55,681 nt of DNA, taken from Terrimonas_A sp036262095 (lineage in GTDB: Bacteria; Bacteroidota; Bacteroidia; Chitinophagales; Chitinophagaceae). Every line of letters begins with the position of its first letter. Positions within the stretch are counted from its first letter, which is position 1. This document shows positions 1 to 7,941 of the stretch, piece by piece. Position numbers and translations under genes: made by a program. Below the pieces are notes generated by a model that saw only the letters and a program-made list of their open reading frames with translations, did not search any database and was not told the origin of the DNA. The stretch is taken from positions 1-55,681 of the forward strand of contig DATAJQ010000291.1 in the NCBI GenBank assembly GCA_036262095.1. The letters run 5' to 3'.

Positions 1-16
1 CCTTAATAACAGTGTT

Positions 17-1222
17 ATGCAACAAACAGACAACAACCAAACCCGCAAACCCGCGTCATTATTGACACGGAACCTATTTCTCTTTATCTGGGGCTCAATT
101 GTAGCAACCGTTTTATACGCTTGCAATTCTTCAGCCGGAGCTCCGGGAGGCATGCAGCAAGCACCGCCAGTCCTGCCGGTAGTAACCTTGCAGCAAGCGC
201 CTGCAACCACTTACCAGGAATTCACCGCTTCCCTTGAAGGAAGCCAGGATATAGAGATCCGCCCGCAAGTAGACGGTTACCTGGACAGGATACTCGTTGA
301 TGAAGGTGCGTATGTGAAGAAAGGACAGGCACTGTTCCAGATCAATGCACGCCCTTACCAGGAACAACTGAACACTGCACGTGCCAGCCTTGCCAATGCA
401 AAAGCCAACCTGGCCAATGCAGAGATCAACGTATCCAAGCTGACCCCGCTTGTACAAAACAATGTAGTCTCAGACGTGCAACTGAAAACAGCCAAAGCTG
501 CTTATGATGCAGCTGCTGCACAGGTGGCACAGGCAGAAGCGATGGTGCAAACCGCCAATATCAATCTTGGTTACACCACGATACATGCTCCTGTTGAAGG
601 ATATGTAGGAAGAATCCCTTTCCGTACCGGTAGCCTGGTAGGCGTTTCCACCCCTAATGCTCTTACTGTTGTATCTGCAGTACGTGATATCTATGCGTAT
701 TTCTCTTTCAGTGAAAAAGATTTTCTCTCTTTCACCCAGCAATTCAGCGGTAAAACCGTGGAAGAAAAGATCAAACAGCTTCCTGCTGTGGAACTTGTGA
801 TGGCTGATGAAAGCATCTATCCCCTGAAAGGAAAAGTAGAAACTGCATCAGGCCAGTTCAACAACAACAGCGGCACGATCAGTTTCCGCGCTGTATTTCA
901 AAACACCAATGGTCTTCTCCGTTCCGGCAACACCGGAAGGATCAGGATACCACATGCGATGAATGCGGCCCTTCCCATACCACAGGAATCCACTTTTGAA
1001 TTGCAGGATAAAGTGTTTGTATTTACCGTGGCTGATAGCAATAAAGTAGCAAGTGTGCCTCTGCAGATAATCGGTAAATCAGGCAACTACTACCTCGTTG
1101 AAAATGGTTTGAAAGCTGGTCAGAAAGTAGTGTATGCTGGTTTTGATCGCTTGCAGGATGGCGCAGTCATTCAACCACAACCTATATCCATGGACAGTAT
1201 TCTTAAAGTACGTTCATTGTAA
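17..1222 (+). CDS. RND efflux periplasmic adaptor lipoprotein (AcrA/MexA family)
   Basis: Membrane-fusion adaptor of a tripartite RND efflux pump; it bridges the inner-membrane pump and the outer-membrane channel. The 401-residue protein begins with a hydrophobic signal ending in a lipobox (VLYAC, Cys36), so it is probably a lipoprotein. A biotinyl-lipoyl-like half motif lies near residues 80-100 (QVDGYLDRILVDEGAYVKKG), followed by an Ala-rich coiled-coil hairpin (about 110-180), the second lipoyl half (APVEGYVGRI), and the beta-barrel and membrane-proximal domains. Pump and channel genes follow on the same strand, 134 and 154 bp apart. The substrate cannot be told from sequence. The start lies 16 bp from the window edge, so upstream regulation is not visible. 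Confidence 0.93.
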   Translation: MQQTDNNQTRKPASLLTRNLFLFIWGSIVATVLYACNSSAGAPGGMQQAPPVLPVVTLQQAPATTYQEFTASLEGSQDIEIRPQVDGYLDRILVDEGAYVKKGQALFQINARPYQEQLNTARASLANAKANLANAEINVSKLTPLVQNNVVSDVQLKTAKAAYDAAAAQVAQAEAMVQTANINLGYTTIHAPVEGYVGRIPFRTGSLVGVSTPNALTVVSAVRDIYAYFSFSEKDFLSFTQQFSGKTVEEKIKQLPAVELVMADESIYPLKGKVETASGQFNNNSGTISFRAVFQNTNGLLRSGNTGRIRIPHAMNAALPIPQESTFELQDKVFVFTVADSNKVASVPLQIIGKSGNYYLVENGLKAGQKVVYAGFDRLQDGAVIQPQPISMDSILKVRSL

Positions 1223-1226
1223 TAAG

Positions 1227-1323
1227 TTAAAATTCAAAAGTAAAAATGCAAAATTTCCCCTTGCATTACGTAAAACCTGAACAGACGCTTTTTGCATTTT
1301 TACTTTTGAATTTTGACTTTAAA
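1227..1323. repeat. Long perfect inverted repeat, family A copy 1
   Basis: Arms 1229-1253 and 1290-1314 are perfect 25-bp reverse complements around a 36-base loop; they fill the gap between the adaptor and pump genes. The right arm contains TACTTTTG (1301-1308), which fits the Bacteroidota -7 box TAnnTTTG and points toward the pump gene 49 bp downstream. The left arm carries the same box facing the other way. Related copies lie at 45291-45357 and 46396-46509, with a partial one at 7781-7814. It could act as an attenuator, an internal promoter, or an mRNA-stabilising stem-loop inside the operon. Confidence 0.8.
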
Positions 1324-1356
1324 CCCTCCAATTAACTCAATAGTCAATTTTCACTG

Positions 1357-4300
1357 ATGTTTAAAAGATTTATAGAACGGCCGGTTCTATCTACCGTCGT
1401 CTCGATACTGCTCGCACTGTTGGGCATTTTATCACTGTTCACGTTGCCGGTGACGCTGTTCCCCGACATTGCTCCGCCCACAGTGCAGGTAACAGCCACC
1501 TATCCCGGTGCAAACGCAGAAGTGGTAGCAAGAGCTGTAGCCACTCCATTAGAAGAAGCTATCAACGGCGTGGAAAACATGACCTACATGACTTCCACCG
1601 CCAGTAATGATGGCACTCTTGCGATCAATGTTTTCTTTAAACTGGGAACCAATCCCGATCTGGCTGCCGTGAACGTGCAGAACAGGGTGTCGAAAGCTAC
1701 CAGCCAGGTGCCGGCAGAAGTTGTGCAGGCGGGTATTTCAACACAGAAGCAACAGAACAGTATGATCATGGTGCCGTTGATCTATAGCACCGACAGCACT
1801 TATGATGAAACCTTTCTGCAGAACTATGCCAAGATCAATATCATCCCGGAAATACAACGCGTATCCGGCGTAGGTCAGGCCCAGGTGTTTGGCGCAAAGG
1901 ATTATTCCATGCGCGTATGGTTAAAACCTGATCGTCTTACTGCTTACAATCTCTCTGTTCAGGATGTATTGAAATCCATCCAGGAACAAAATATCGAAGC
2001 AGCACCAGGCCGCTTTGGTCAAAGCAGCACAGCCTCCTTTGAATATGTATTGAAATATAAAGGGAAGCTTACACGCAATGAAGAATATGAAAACATCATT
2101 CTTCATACCGCTCCAGATGGTGCTGTTATACGTTTGAAAGATGTTGCCCGTGTCGAATTTGGTTCTTTTTCCTATAGCGCCAACACGCAGATCTCTGGTC
2201 ATCCCGGTATTGGTATCGCTATCTTCCAGACAGCGGGTTCCAATGCAAACGATATCCTTACTTCTGTTGACGAAGTATTGAAGAAAGCATCGCTTTCATT
2301 CCCTAAAGGCGTTGAATACTTCAATATGTACAATGCCAAGGAATTCCTCGATTCTTCCGTCAGCCAGGTATTGCATACCCTGATCGAAGCTTTCATCCTT
2401 GTGTTCATTGTGGTATTCGTTTTCCTGCAGGATTTCCGTTCTACCCTTATACCTGCTATTGCAGTGCCGGTAGCGATCCTGGGAACGTTCTTCTTCATGC
2501 AGTTGTTTGGATTTACGATCAACCTGCTTACACTGTTCGCACTTGTACTGGCTATCGGTATCGTGGTGGATGATGCGATCGTGGTGGTGGAAGCTGTGCA
2601 CTCCAAAATGGAGCGTACCAAACTTTCGGCCAGGCAGGCGACCATCCAATCCATGAGTGAGATCTCCGGTGCCATCATTTCGATCACGCTGGTGATGACT
2701 GCAGTGTTTGTACCGGTAGGATTCATGCAGGGCCCTGCAGGTGTATTCTATAAGCAATTCGCCTTCACCCTTGCTATCGCTATCCTGATCTCGGCATTGA
2801 ACGCGCTTACATTAAGTCCTGCGCTCTCTGCTTTGTTCTTAAAGAGCACTCATGAAGAAGAAGGACATGATGGCGCTCCTGCTAAAAAAGCAGGATTTGG
2901 AAAGCGTTTCTTCAAGGCATTCAATGCAGGATTTAATGCAACCACCAATAAATACCGGCAGGCTCTTCAATTCCTGTTCCGCCGCAAATGGATCGCCATT
3001 GGCGGACTGGTAGTGGTTTCAGCAGCGACCGTTTTATTGATGAAGAAAACGCCGACAGGATTTATCCCAACCGAAGACCAGGGCTTTATTATCTATTCAT
3101 TGAACCTGCCTCCCGGCTCTTCACTCGACAGAACAGAGAAGGTGATGCATAAACTCGACAGCATTCTTACTACTGTGGAAGCCGTGGAAAGGCGTGGTGC
3201 TGTTGCTGGTCTCAACATCGTGGCAAATGCCAACAGCTCTGCTTACGGTGTAGGTTTTATCCGGATGAAGCCGCAGGAAAAAAGAGGTCCCGTAAAAAGT
3301 ATCGATGGGGTGATGGCGCAGCTCAATGAAAAATTTGCAGTGATAAAAGATGCAAGTGTATTCCTTTTTGTATTCCCTACAGTACAGGGCTTTGGTAACA
3401 CCAGCGGTTTTGAATTCATTATGCAGGACCGCACCGGTGGGCCACTCGACAGGATGGCCAATACTGCCTATGGCTTTATTGGTGAGCTGATGAAAAGAAA
3501 AGAGATAGCGTATGCCTTCACTACATTCAATACAGGCAACCCACAATACATGCTTGATATCAATGAAGAAAAAGCCAAGCAACTGGGTGTTTCCGTAAAT
3601 GAGCTTATGCAAACATTGCAGGTGTATTACGGCAGCAGCTTCGCTTCCGATTTCAACCGCTTTGGTAAGTTCTACCGTGTGATCGTACAGGCAGATATTC
3701 CTTACCGTGCAGAAGAATCTTCGCTGAACAGTGTGTTTGTCAAGAATGATAAAGGAGAAATGGTGCCTGCCAATGCAGTGGTTTCATTGAAGCGTGTATA
3801 CGGTCCTGAAACAGTGACCCGCAATAACCTCTTCAATGCTGTAACCATCAATGGTATGCCCAAGCCCGGTTTCAGTTCCGGTGATGCCATCAAAGCGATC
3901 CAGGAAGTGGCAGCCAGCTATCTTCCAAGAGGATTCTCCTATGAATGGTCTGGTATGACCCGGGAAGAAACAGGGGCCAGCACTGAAACCAGTGTTATAT
4001 TCCTGCTTAGCCTGGTGTTTGTATACTTCCTGCTGGCAGCGCAATATGAAAGCTATATCCTTCCGCTGGCAGTGATCCTTTCGGTGCCAACAGGTATATT
4101 CGGGGTGTTTGCCTTTATCAACCTTACGGGCATTGATAATAATATTTATGTGCAGGTAGGTCTGATCATGCTGGTAGGTTTGTTGGCGAAGAACGCGATC
4201 CTGATCATTGAATATGCAGTGCAGCGGCGACGGGCAGGTAAATCACTGACGGCTTCAGCTATTGAGGCGGCCAAGCTCAGGCTCCGCCCTATCCTGATGA

Positions 4301-4521
4301 CATCCTTTGCATTCATCGTAGGCCTGTTGCCATTGACATGGGCCAGTGGTGGTTCCGCATTAGGCAACCGATCCATTGGTACAGGTGCATTGGGAGGAAT
4401 GCTGACAGGTGTGATATTGGGGTTGTTCATTATCCCGGTACTGTTCATCATCTTCCAGGCACTTCATGAAAAAGTTAATAAAACGAAACCAGTTACTGTC
4501 GTTAATCCGGCATTGACATAA
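1357..4521 (+). CDS. RND multidrug efflux pump, inner-membrane permease (AcrB/HAE1 family)
   Basis: Proton-driven inner-membrane pump of 1054 residues, the normal size for the AcrB family. It opens with the typical short cytoplasmic helix and TM1 (FIERPVLSTVVSILLALLG), and has 12 predicted membrane spans in two halves separated by two large periplasmic loops. The proton-relay acidic pair is visible in TM4 (IVVDDAIVVVE, near residue 407), and a glycine-rich stretch characteristic of the second half follows TM10 (LIMLVGLLAKNAILIIEYA). It forms one transcription unit with the adaptor upstream and the outer-membrane channel downstream. No local regulator is present, so inducer and substrates remain unknown. 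Confidence 0.95.
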   Translation: MFKRFIERPVLSTVVSILLALLGILSLFTLPVTLFPDIAPPTVQVTATYPGANAEVVARAVATPLEEAINGVENMTYMTSTASNDGTLAINVFFKLGTNPDLAAVNVQNRVSKATSQVPAEVVQAGISTQKQQNSMIMVPLIYSTDSTYDETFLQNYAKINIIPEIQRVSGVGQAQVFGAKDYSMRVWLKPDRLTAYNLSVQDVLKSIQEQNIEAAPGRFGQSSTASFEYVLKYKGKLTRNEEYENIILHTAPDGAVIRLKDVARVEFGSFSYSANTQISGHPGIGIAIFQTAGSNANDILTSVDEVLKKASLSFPKGVEYFNMYNAKEFLDSSVSQVLHTLIEAFILVFIVVFVFLQDFRSTLIPAIAVPVAILGTFFFMQLFGFTINLLTLFALVLAIGIVVDDAIVVVEAVHSKMERTKLSARQATIQSMSEISGAIISITLVMTAVFVPVGFMQGPAGVFYKQFAFTLAIAILISALNALTLSPALSALFLKSTHEEEGHDGAPAKKAGFGKRFFKAFNAGFNATTNKYRQALQFLFRRKWIAIGGLVVVSAATVLLMKKTPTGFIPTEDQGFIIYSLNLPPGSSLDRTEKVMHKLDSILTTVEAVERRGAVAGLNIVANANSSAYGVGFIRMKPQEKRGPVKSIDGVMAQLNEKFAVIKDASVFLFVFPTVQGFGNTSGFEFIMQDRTGGPLDRMANTAYGFIGELMKRKEIAYAFTTFNTGNPQYMLDINEEKAKQLGVSVNELMQTLQVYYGSSFASDFNRFGKFYRVIVQADIPYRAEESSLNSVFVKNDKGEMVPANAVVSLKRVYGPETVTRNNLFNAVTINGMPKPGFSSGDAIKAIQEVAASYLPRGFSYEWSGMTREETGASTETSVIFLLSLVFVYFLLAAQYESYILPLAVILSVPTGIFGVFAFINLTGIDNNIYVQVGLIMLVGLLAKNAILIIEYAVQRRRAGKSLTASAIEAAKLRLRPILMTSFAFIVGLLPLTWASGGSALGNRSIGTGALGGMLTGVILGLFIIPVLFIIFQALHEKVNKTKPVTVVNPALT

Positions 4522-4548
4522 CAAAAGAAATATTAAAAAGACGTAGAG

Positions 4549-4653
4549 ATGAAAACGATGATGACTTTTCTTAATTACATTCTTTCATTTTTCCGGAAAT
4601 TATCCGGCAGAAGAACGAGTGATACCCAAAAAGGAATTGCCCTGGCAGATTAA
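4549..4653 (+). CDS. Possible 34-residue small ORF between pump and channel genes
   Basis: An ATG at 4549 opens 34 codons to a TAA at 4651-4653, ending 23 bp before the preferred start of the channel gene. The predicted peptide is basic with a hydrophobic N-terminal half (MKTMMTFLNYILSFF), somewhat like an unfinished signal sequence. It could be a leader whose translation affects the next gene, or a chance reading frame. I know of no family match. Confidence 0.2.
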   Translation: MKTMMTFLNYILSFFRKLSGRRTSDTQKGIALAD

Positions 4654-4675
4654 GCACATTGATAAAATAAAAGAG

Positions 4676-6097
4676 ATGAAAACATTAATAAAGCATTCAT
4701 TTACCATAGCAGCAATATCCATCCTCTTGCTGAGTTGCAGGGTAGGAAAGAACTACCAGCGGCCGGAACTGGTGATGCCCGCCCGATTTGCAGACACTAC
4801 TACCAGTTTTGCAGACACGAGCAGCATTGCAGATATCCCCTGGACCGATTTCTTTTCTGATACAACCCTCAAGGGTTTGATCAGTAAAGGCATTCAATAC
4901 AACCAGGATATTCTAATAGCTGTGAAAAGACTGGAGATCGCACAAAGGCAGGCGAAACAGGCAAAACTTTTGCAACTCCCTGACGTGAACCTGCAAGTCA
5001 CCGGTCAATACAGCAGACCTTCAGATAATAGCCTTAATGGCTTGAGTACACAAAGCTTCCTGAAAAAGAGCCATGTAGAAAATTACAACGCTGCAGTAAG
5101 CCTTTCATGGGAAGCCGATATCTGGGGAAAGATAAGAGGCCGTAAAGAAATTGCCCTGACCCAGTATTTGCAAACCACTGAAGCATTGAAAGCAGTTCAG
5201 ACACAACTTGTATCAGAAATTGCGCAAGGTTTTTTCAACCTGCTGATGCTCGACAAGCAATTGGAAATTGCCCGGCAAAACCTTGCTCTGAACGACAGTT
5301 TTCTGACCGCAACAAAACTGTTAAAGGATGCGGGAAATGTTACAGGACTGGCCGTGCAACAGGCAGAATCACAAAAGCAGGCAACTGCTTTGCTGATCCC
5401 TTCACTTGAGCAGGATATCGCCCTGCAGGAAAATGCACTGCAGATGCTGACAGGTCAATTGCCTGGCAAACTGGCCCGTCAAACATCACTCACTGCGCTC
5501 ACCCTGCGCGACAATCTTAGCACAGGATTACCGGTGAGCATGGTAAGCCGCCGCCCGGACGTGCGTTCCGATGAACTGGCATTGGTAATTGCCAATACAA
5601 GAGTAGGCATTGCACAGGCAGAAATGTATCCTTCCCTGAACATTACAGCCAGCGGAGGACTGGAATCTTTCAAAGCCAGTAACTGGTTCAATATACCAGG
5701 CTCGCTTTTCGGATTGGCAGCAGGTTCCATTCTGCAACCTGTATTCCGCAAAGGCGCGTTAAAAACGCAATTTGAAGTATCAAAACTGGAAAGGGAACAA
5801 GCCGTTATTAAATTCAGGCAAACTGTTTTACAGGCAAGCACAGAAGTAGCTAACGCGCTTGTGCAAACAAATAAACTGAAAGAGCAACAAATAATTGCTG
5901 CTTCGCAAACAGATACACTGAAAAAAGCTGTGGCAAATGCCCAATTGCTTTTCAGAAGTGACCTGGCCAATTACCTCGAAGTAATAACAGCACAGGGAAA
6001 TGCATTACAGGCAGAACTGAATCTCGCGCAGATACAGCGAAGCCGCTTAAATGCAATGGTAGAGCTATACCGTGCATTGGGCGGTGGATGGAAATAG
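4676..6097 (+). CDS. Outer-membrane efflux channel lipoprotein (TolC/OprM family, NodT type)
   Basis: Third component of the RND pump: a trimeric outer-membrane channel with a periplasmic alpha-helical tunnel. I chose the ATG at 4676 because it gives a clean lipoprotein signal (MKTLIKHSFTIAAISILLLSC, with Cys21 in the lipobox). A GTG at 4619 would add 19 polar residues before it. After the lipobox comes the usual NodT-type start (VGKNYQRPEL), then two OEP repeats of long Gln/Ala-rich coiled coils. The motif SRRPDVRSDELALVIANTRV marks the junction of the two repeats. The C-terminus ends close to the rho-independent terminator at 6121-6151. Confidence 0.93.
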   Translation: MKTLIKHSFTIAAISILLLSCRVGKNYQRPELVMPARFADTTTSFADTSSIADIPWTDFFSDTTLKGLISKGIQYNQDILIAVKRLEIAQRQAKQAKLLQLPDVNLQVTGQYSRPSDNSLNGLSTQSFLKKSHVENYNAAVSLSWEADIWGKIRGRKEIALTQYLQTTEALKAVQTQLVSEIAQGFFNLLMLDKQLEIARQNLALNDSFLTATKLLKDAGNVTGLAVQQAESQKQATALLIPSLEQDIALQENALQMLTGQLPGKLARQTSLTALTLRDNLSTGLPVSMVSRRPDVRSDELALVIANTRVGIAQAEMYPSLNITASGGLESFKASNWFNIPGSLFGLAAGSILQPVFRKGALKTQFEVSKLEREQAVIKFRQTVLQASTEVANALVQTNKLKEQQIIAASQTDTLKKAVANAQLLFRSDLANYLEVITAQGNALQAELNLAQIQRSRLNAMVELYRALGGGWK

Positions 6098-6120
6098 ATC
6101 GGGTGATTATTTTTTGTTGC

Positions 6121-6151
6121 AAAAGACCTGCCTCCGGGCGGGTCTTTTTAT
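6121..6151 (+). terminator. Rho-independent terminator of the RND operon
   Basis: The arm AAAGACCTGCC and its partner GGGCGGGTCTTT form a stem of about 11 bp, with a G-T pair, around a short loop and followed by TTTTTA. It starts 23 bp after the stop codon of the channel gene. With the A-run on its left it may also work in the other direction. Confidence 0.85.
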
Positions 6152-6574
6152 TCATGCCATTCTCATTCGCATCACATTATTCGCATTCGCACCATTCGTG
6201 CCAGCCATTTCCCTTATTCATATAATTAGCACCATTCGAATCATTCGTGTAAAAAGGGAGGGAGGAATAGAAATTCCTCCCGATATACAGTATTACCACA
6301 CACACTGTATGAGACTCTTTATATTGATTTGTTTTTATCAATAGGTGGAGGAAGTAGAGACTTCCTCCTTTCACCAAAAACTAAACGCTTAAGAGAATTA
6401 CTCTTCTATCAGATATCCTGGCGGATATATCAAGAGTTACTACTTAATGATTTTATAACACAATAGTAGCCCCTTATACGCTCCTTTTTCAGGGAAAGTA
6501 TATGAATTGCATTTTTTAGCAGTTGAAATGCGGAAACTGCGGATTAAGACAGTTGAAGTTATAAGGAGTTCGGC
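6152..6574. other. Gene-free region with a repeat patch and several small hairpins
   Basis: No convincing gene. 6155-6250 is a patch of degenerate CATTCG-type units (ATTCGCACCATTCGTGCC and variants) related to repeats near 44531 and 55029. Two tandem hairpins share the same stem: 6260-6281 (GGGAGGAAT / ATTCCTCCC, loop AGAA) and 6347-6368 (GGAGGAAGT / ACTTCCTCC, loop AGAG). Smaller hairpins follow at 6391-6405 (AAGAG / CTCTT) and 6413-6428 (ATATCC / GGATAT). The rest, 6430-6574, shows only a direct repeat of CAGTTGAA. The region separates convergent operons; it may produce a structured RNA or be repeat debris. Confidence 0.5.
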
Positions 6575-7753
6575 CTAGCGGAACAGCGAGTATACAATTC
6601 CCATTTCCAGCCCTCTCAGTTCAGCCAGCCCTCTCAGCCTTCCGATCGCAGAATAGCCGGGATTGGTTTTCTTTTTAAGATCATCCAGCATCTGGTGACC
6701 ATGATCAGGCCTCATGGGGAGGGATGTTTTTCTTGCCTGCATTATGGTTACAAGCGATTTCATAACATCATACATACCTGCATCGCCTTCCAGGTGATTA
6801 TCTTCATAAAAATCGCCGGCAGCATTGCGGCGTGTGCTGCGGAGGTGTATAAAATGGATGCGGTCGGCAAATTGTTTTACCATCGCAGGCAGATCGTTAT
6901 CGGCTCTTACACCAAAGCTTCCGGTGCAAAAGCAAAGACCATTGGCTGTTGAAGGAACAGCTTCGATCAGTGCGTTTATATCATTGGCTGTGCTTACCAC
7001 ACGGGGAAGCCCCAGTATCGGATAAGGAGGATCATCAGGATGAATAGCCAGTACAACCCCGCATTCTTCAGCCACAGGAATGATCTGCTGGAGAAAATAG
7101 ATCAGGTTGCTGCGCAGCCTGGCAGCATCGATGCCTTTGTAAGTATCCAGTACACCGGCAAACTGCTCAATAGTGAAGCTTTCTTCACTGCCAGGCAACC
7201 CAGCGATGATATTTCTTACCAGTGTTTGCTTCTCTTCTTCGCTCATATTATCCAGGCGCTGCATGGCGATAGCCAGTTGTTCGGCACTATGTTCCGTTAA
7301 AGCGCCTTTTCTTTTTAACAGGTATGCATCAAATGCCACGAAAGCTGCTTTTTCAAAACGAAGCGCTTTACTTCCATCTTCTACGGTGTAAGCAAGATCG
7401 GTCCTGGTCCAATCCAGCACCGGCATAAAATTATAGGTGATCACTTCAATACCACAGGCAGCAACGTTGCGGATGCTTTGCTTGTAGTTTTCAATATATT
7501 GAAGATAATCGCCGGATTGCGTTTTGATATTCTCATGAACGGGTATGCTTTCGATCACTTTCCACGCAAGCCCGGCCTTGTTTATTTCATCTACCCTTTT
7601 TTGAATTTCTGCAATTTCCCATACAGTGCCATTGGGAATATGATGAAGGGCTGTTACCACACCGCTGCAACCAGCCTGGCGGATATCAGCTAAGCTAACA
7701 GGATCTTTCGGGCCAAACCAACGCATGGTTTGCGTCATTCTATAAGTCGTCAT
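6575..7753 (-). CDS. uxuA: Mannonate dehydratase
   Basis: Converts D-mannonate to 2-keto-3-deoxygluconate in cytoplasmic glucuronate catabolism; an Fe/Mn-dependent TIM-barrel enzyme. The 392-residue length is usual for UxuA. The N-terminal signature MRWFGPKDPVSLADIRQAG followed by GVVTALHHIPNG matches the family closely, and the central YNFMPVLDWTRTDL and C-terminal RPDHGHQMLDD stretches, which hold metal-binding and catalytic residues, are intact. A second in-frame ATG lies five codons downstream. It is the last gene of the sugar locus, 188 bp after the GH3 gene, and has its own putative promoter and a palindrome upstream. Together with ExuT it points to uronic acid use. Confidence 0.96.
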   Translation of the reverse strand: MTTYRMTQTMRWFGPKDPVSLADIRQAGCSGVVTALHHIPNGTVWEIAEIQKRVDEINKAGLAWKVIESIPVHENIKTQSGDYLQYIENYKQSIRNVAACGIEVITYNFMPVLDWTRTDLAYTVEDGSKALRFEKAAFVAFDAYLLKRKGALTEHSAEQLAIAMQRLDNMSEEEKQTLVRNIIAGLPGSEESFTIEQFAGVLDTYKGIDAARLRSNLIYFLQQIIPVAEECGVVLAIHPDDPPYPILGLPRVVSTANDINALIEAVPSTANGLCFCTGSFGVRADNDLPAMVKQFADRIHFIHLRSTRRNAAGDFYEDNHLEGDAGMYDVMKSLVTIMQARKTSLPMRPDHGHQMLDDLKKKTNPGYSAIGRLRGLAELRGLEMGIVYSLFR

Positions 7754-7780
7754 CTTGGTTTATTAATTGCGTATTGGCTA

Positions 7781-7814
7781 AAAATCAAAAGTAGAAATTA
7801 AAGATTCAAAAGGG
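7781..7814. repeat. Partial family A element / candidate uxuA promoter region
   Basis: Two imperfect direct copies of the arm (ATCAAAAGTAGAAATTAAAG and ATTCAAAAGGGTAAAAC) without the opposite arm. On the - strand the first copy reads TACTTTTG (7786-7793), matching TAnnTTTG 33 bases before the uxuA start, so it is a candidate -7 box. Confidence 0.45.
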
Positions 7815-7821
7815 TAAAACT

Positions 7822-7843
7822 GTTACGAAAACGTTTCCGTAAC
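7822..7843. promoter_or_regulatory. 22-bp palindrome upstream of uxuA, candidate operator
   Basis: The sequence starts GTTACG, ends CGTAAC and is centred on AAACGTTT; all positions but one pair are symmetric. A central CG flanked by A/T-rich half sites is typical of LacI/GntR-type operators. It lies just upstream of the candidate -7 box, where a repressor would block the promoter. The binding protein is not known. Confidence 0.5.
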
Positions 7844-7851
7844 GGTCAGGT

Positions 7852-7920
7852 ATCGCAAAGGATACGCAAAGTATGTGCTACGTTGCGCTCTTTGCGTACC
7901 CTTTGCGCCCCTGGCGATAC
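7852..7920. repeat. TTTGCG-rich inverted repeat (family C copy 1)
   Basis: The arms CGCAAAGGATACGCAAAG (7854-7871) and CTTTGCGTACCCTTTGCG (7889-7906) are reverse complements apart from one or two positions. The block shares ACGTTGCG-TCTTTGCGTA with 44573-44591. It fills the GH3-uxuA gap, near the GH3 stop codon, and could act as a terminator-like stem without a T-run. Confidence 0.6.
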
Positions 7921-7941
7921 TCACTTCCAAATAAGTAAGCA

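Noticed and set aside
6072..6344. A 90-codon open frame over the end of the RND channel gene and the repeat patch
   Set aside because: It crosses the terminator and CATTCG repeats, has no protein-like pattern and is most likely fortuitous.
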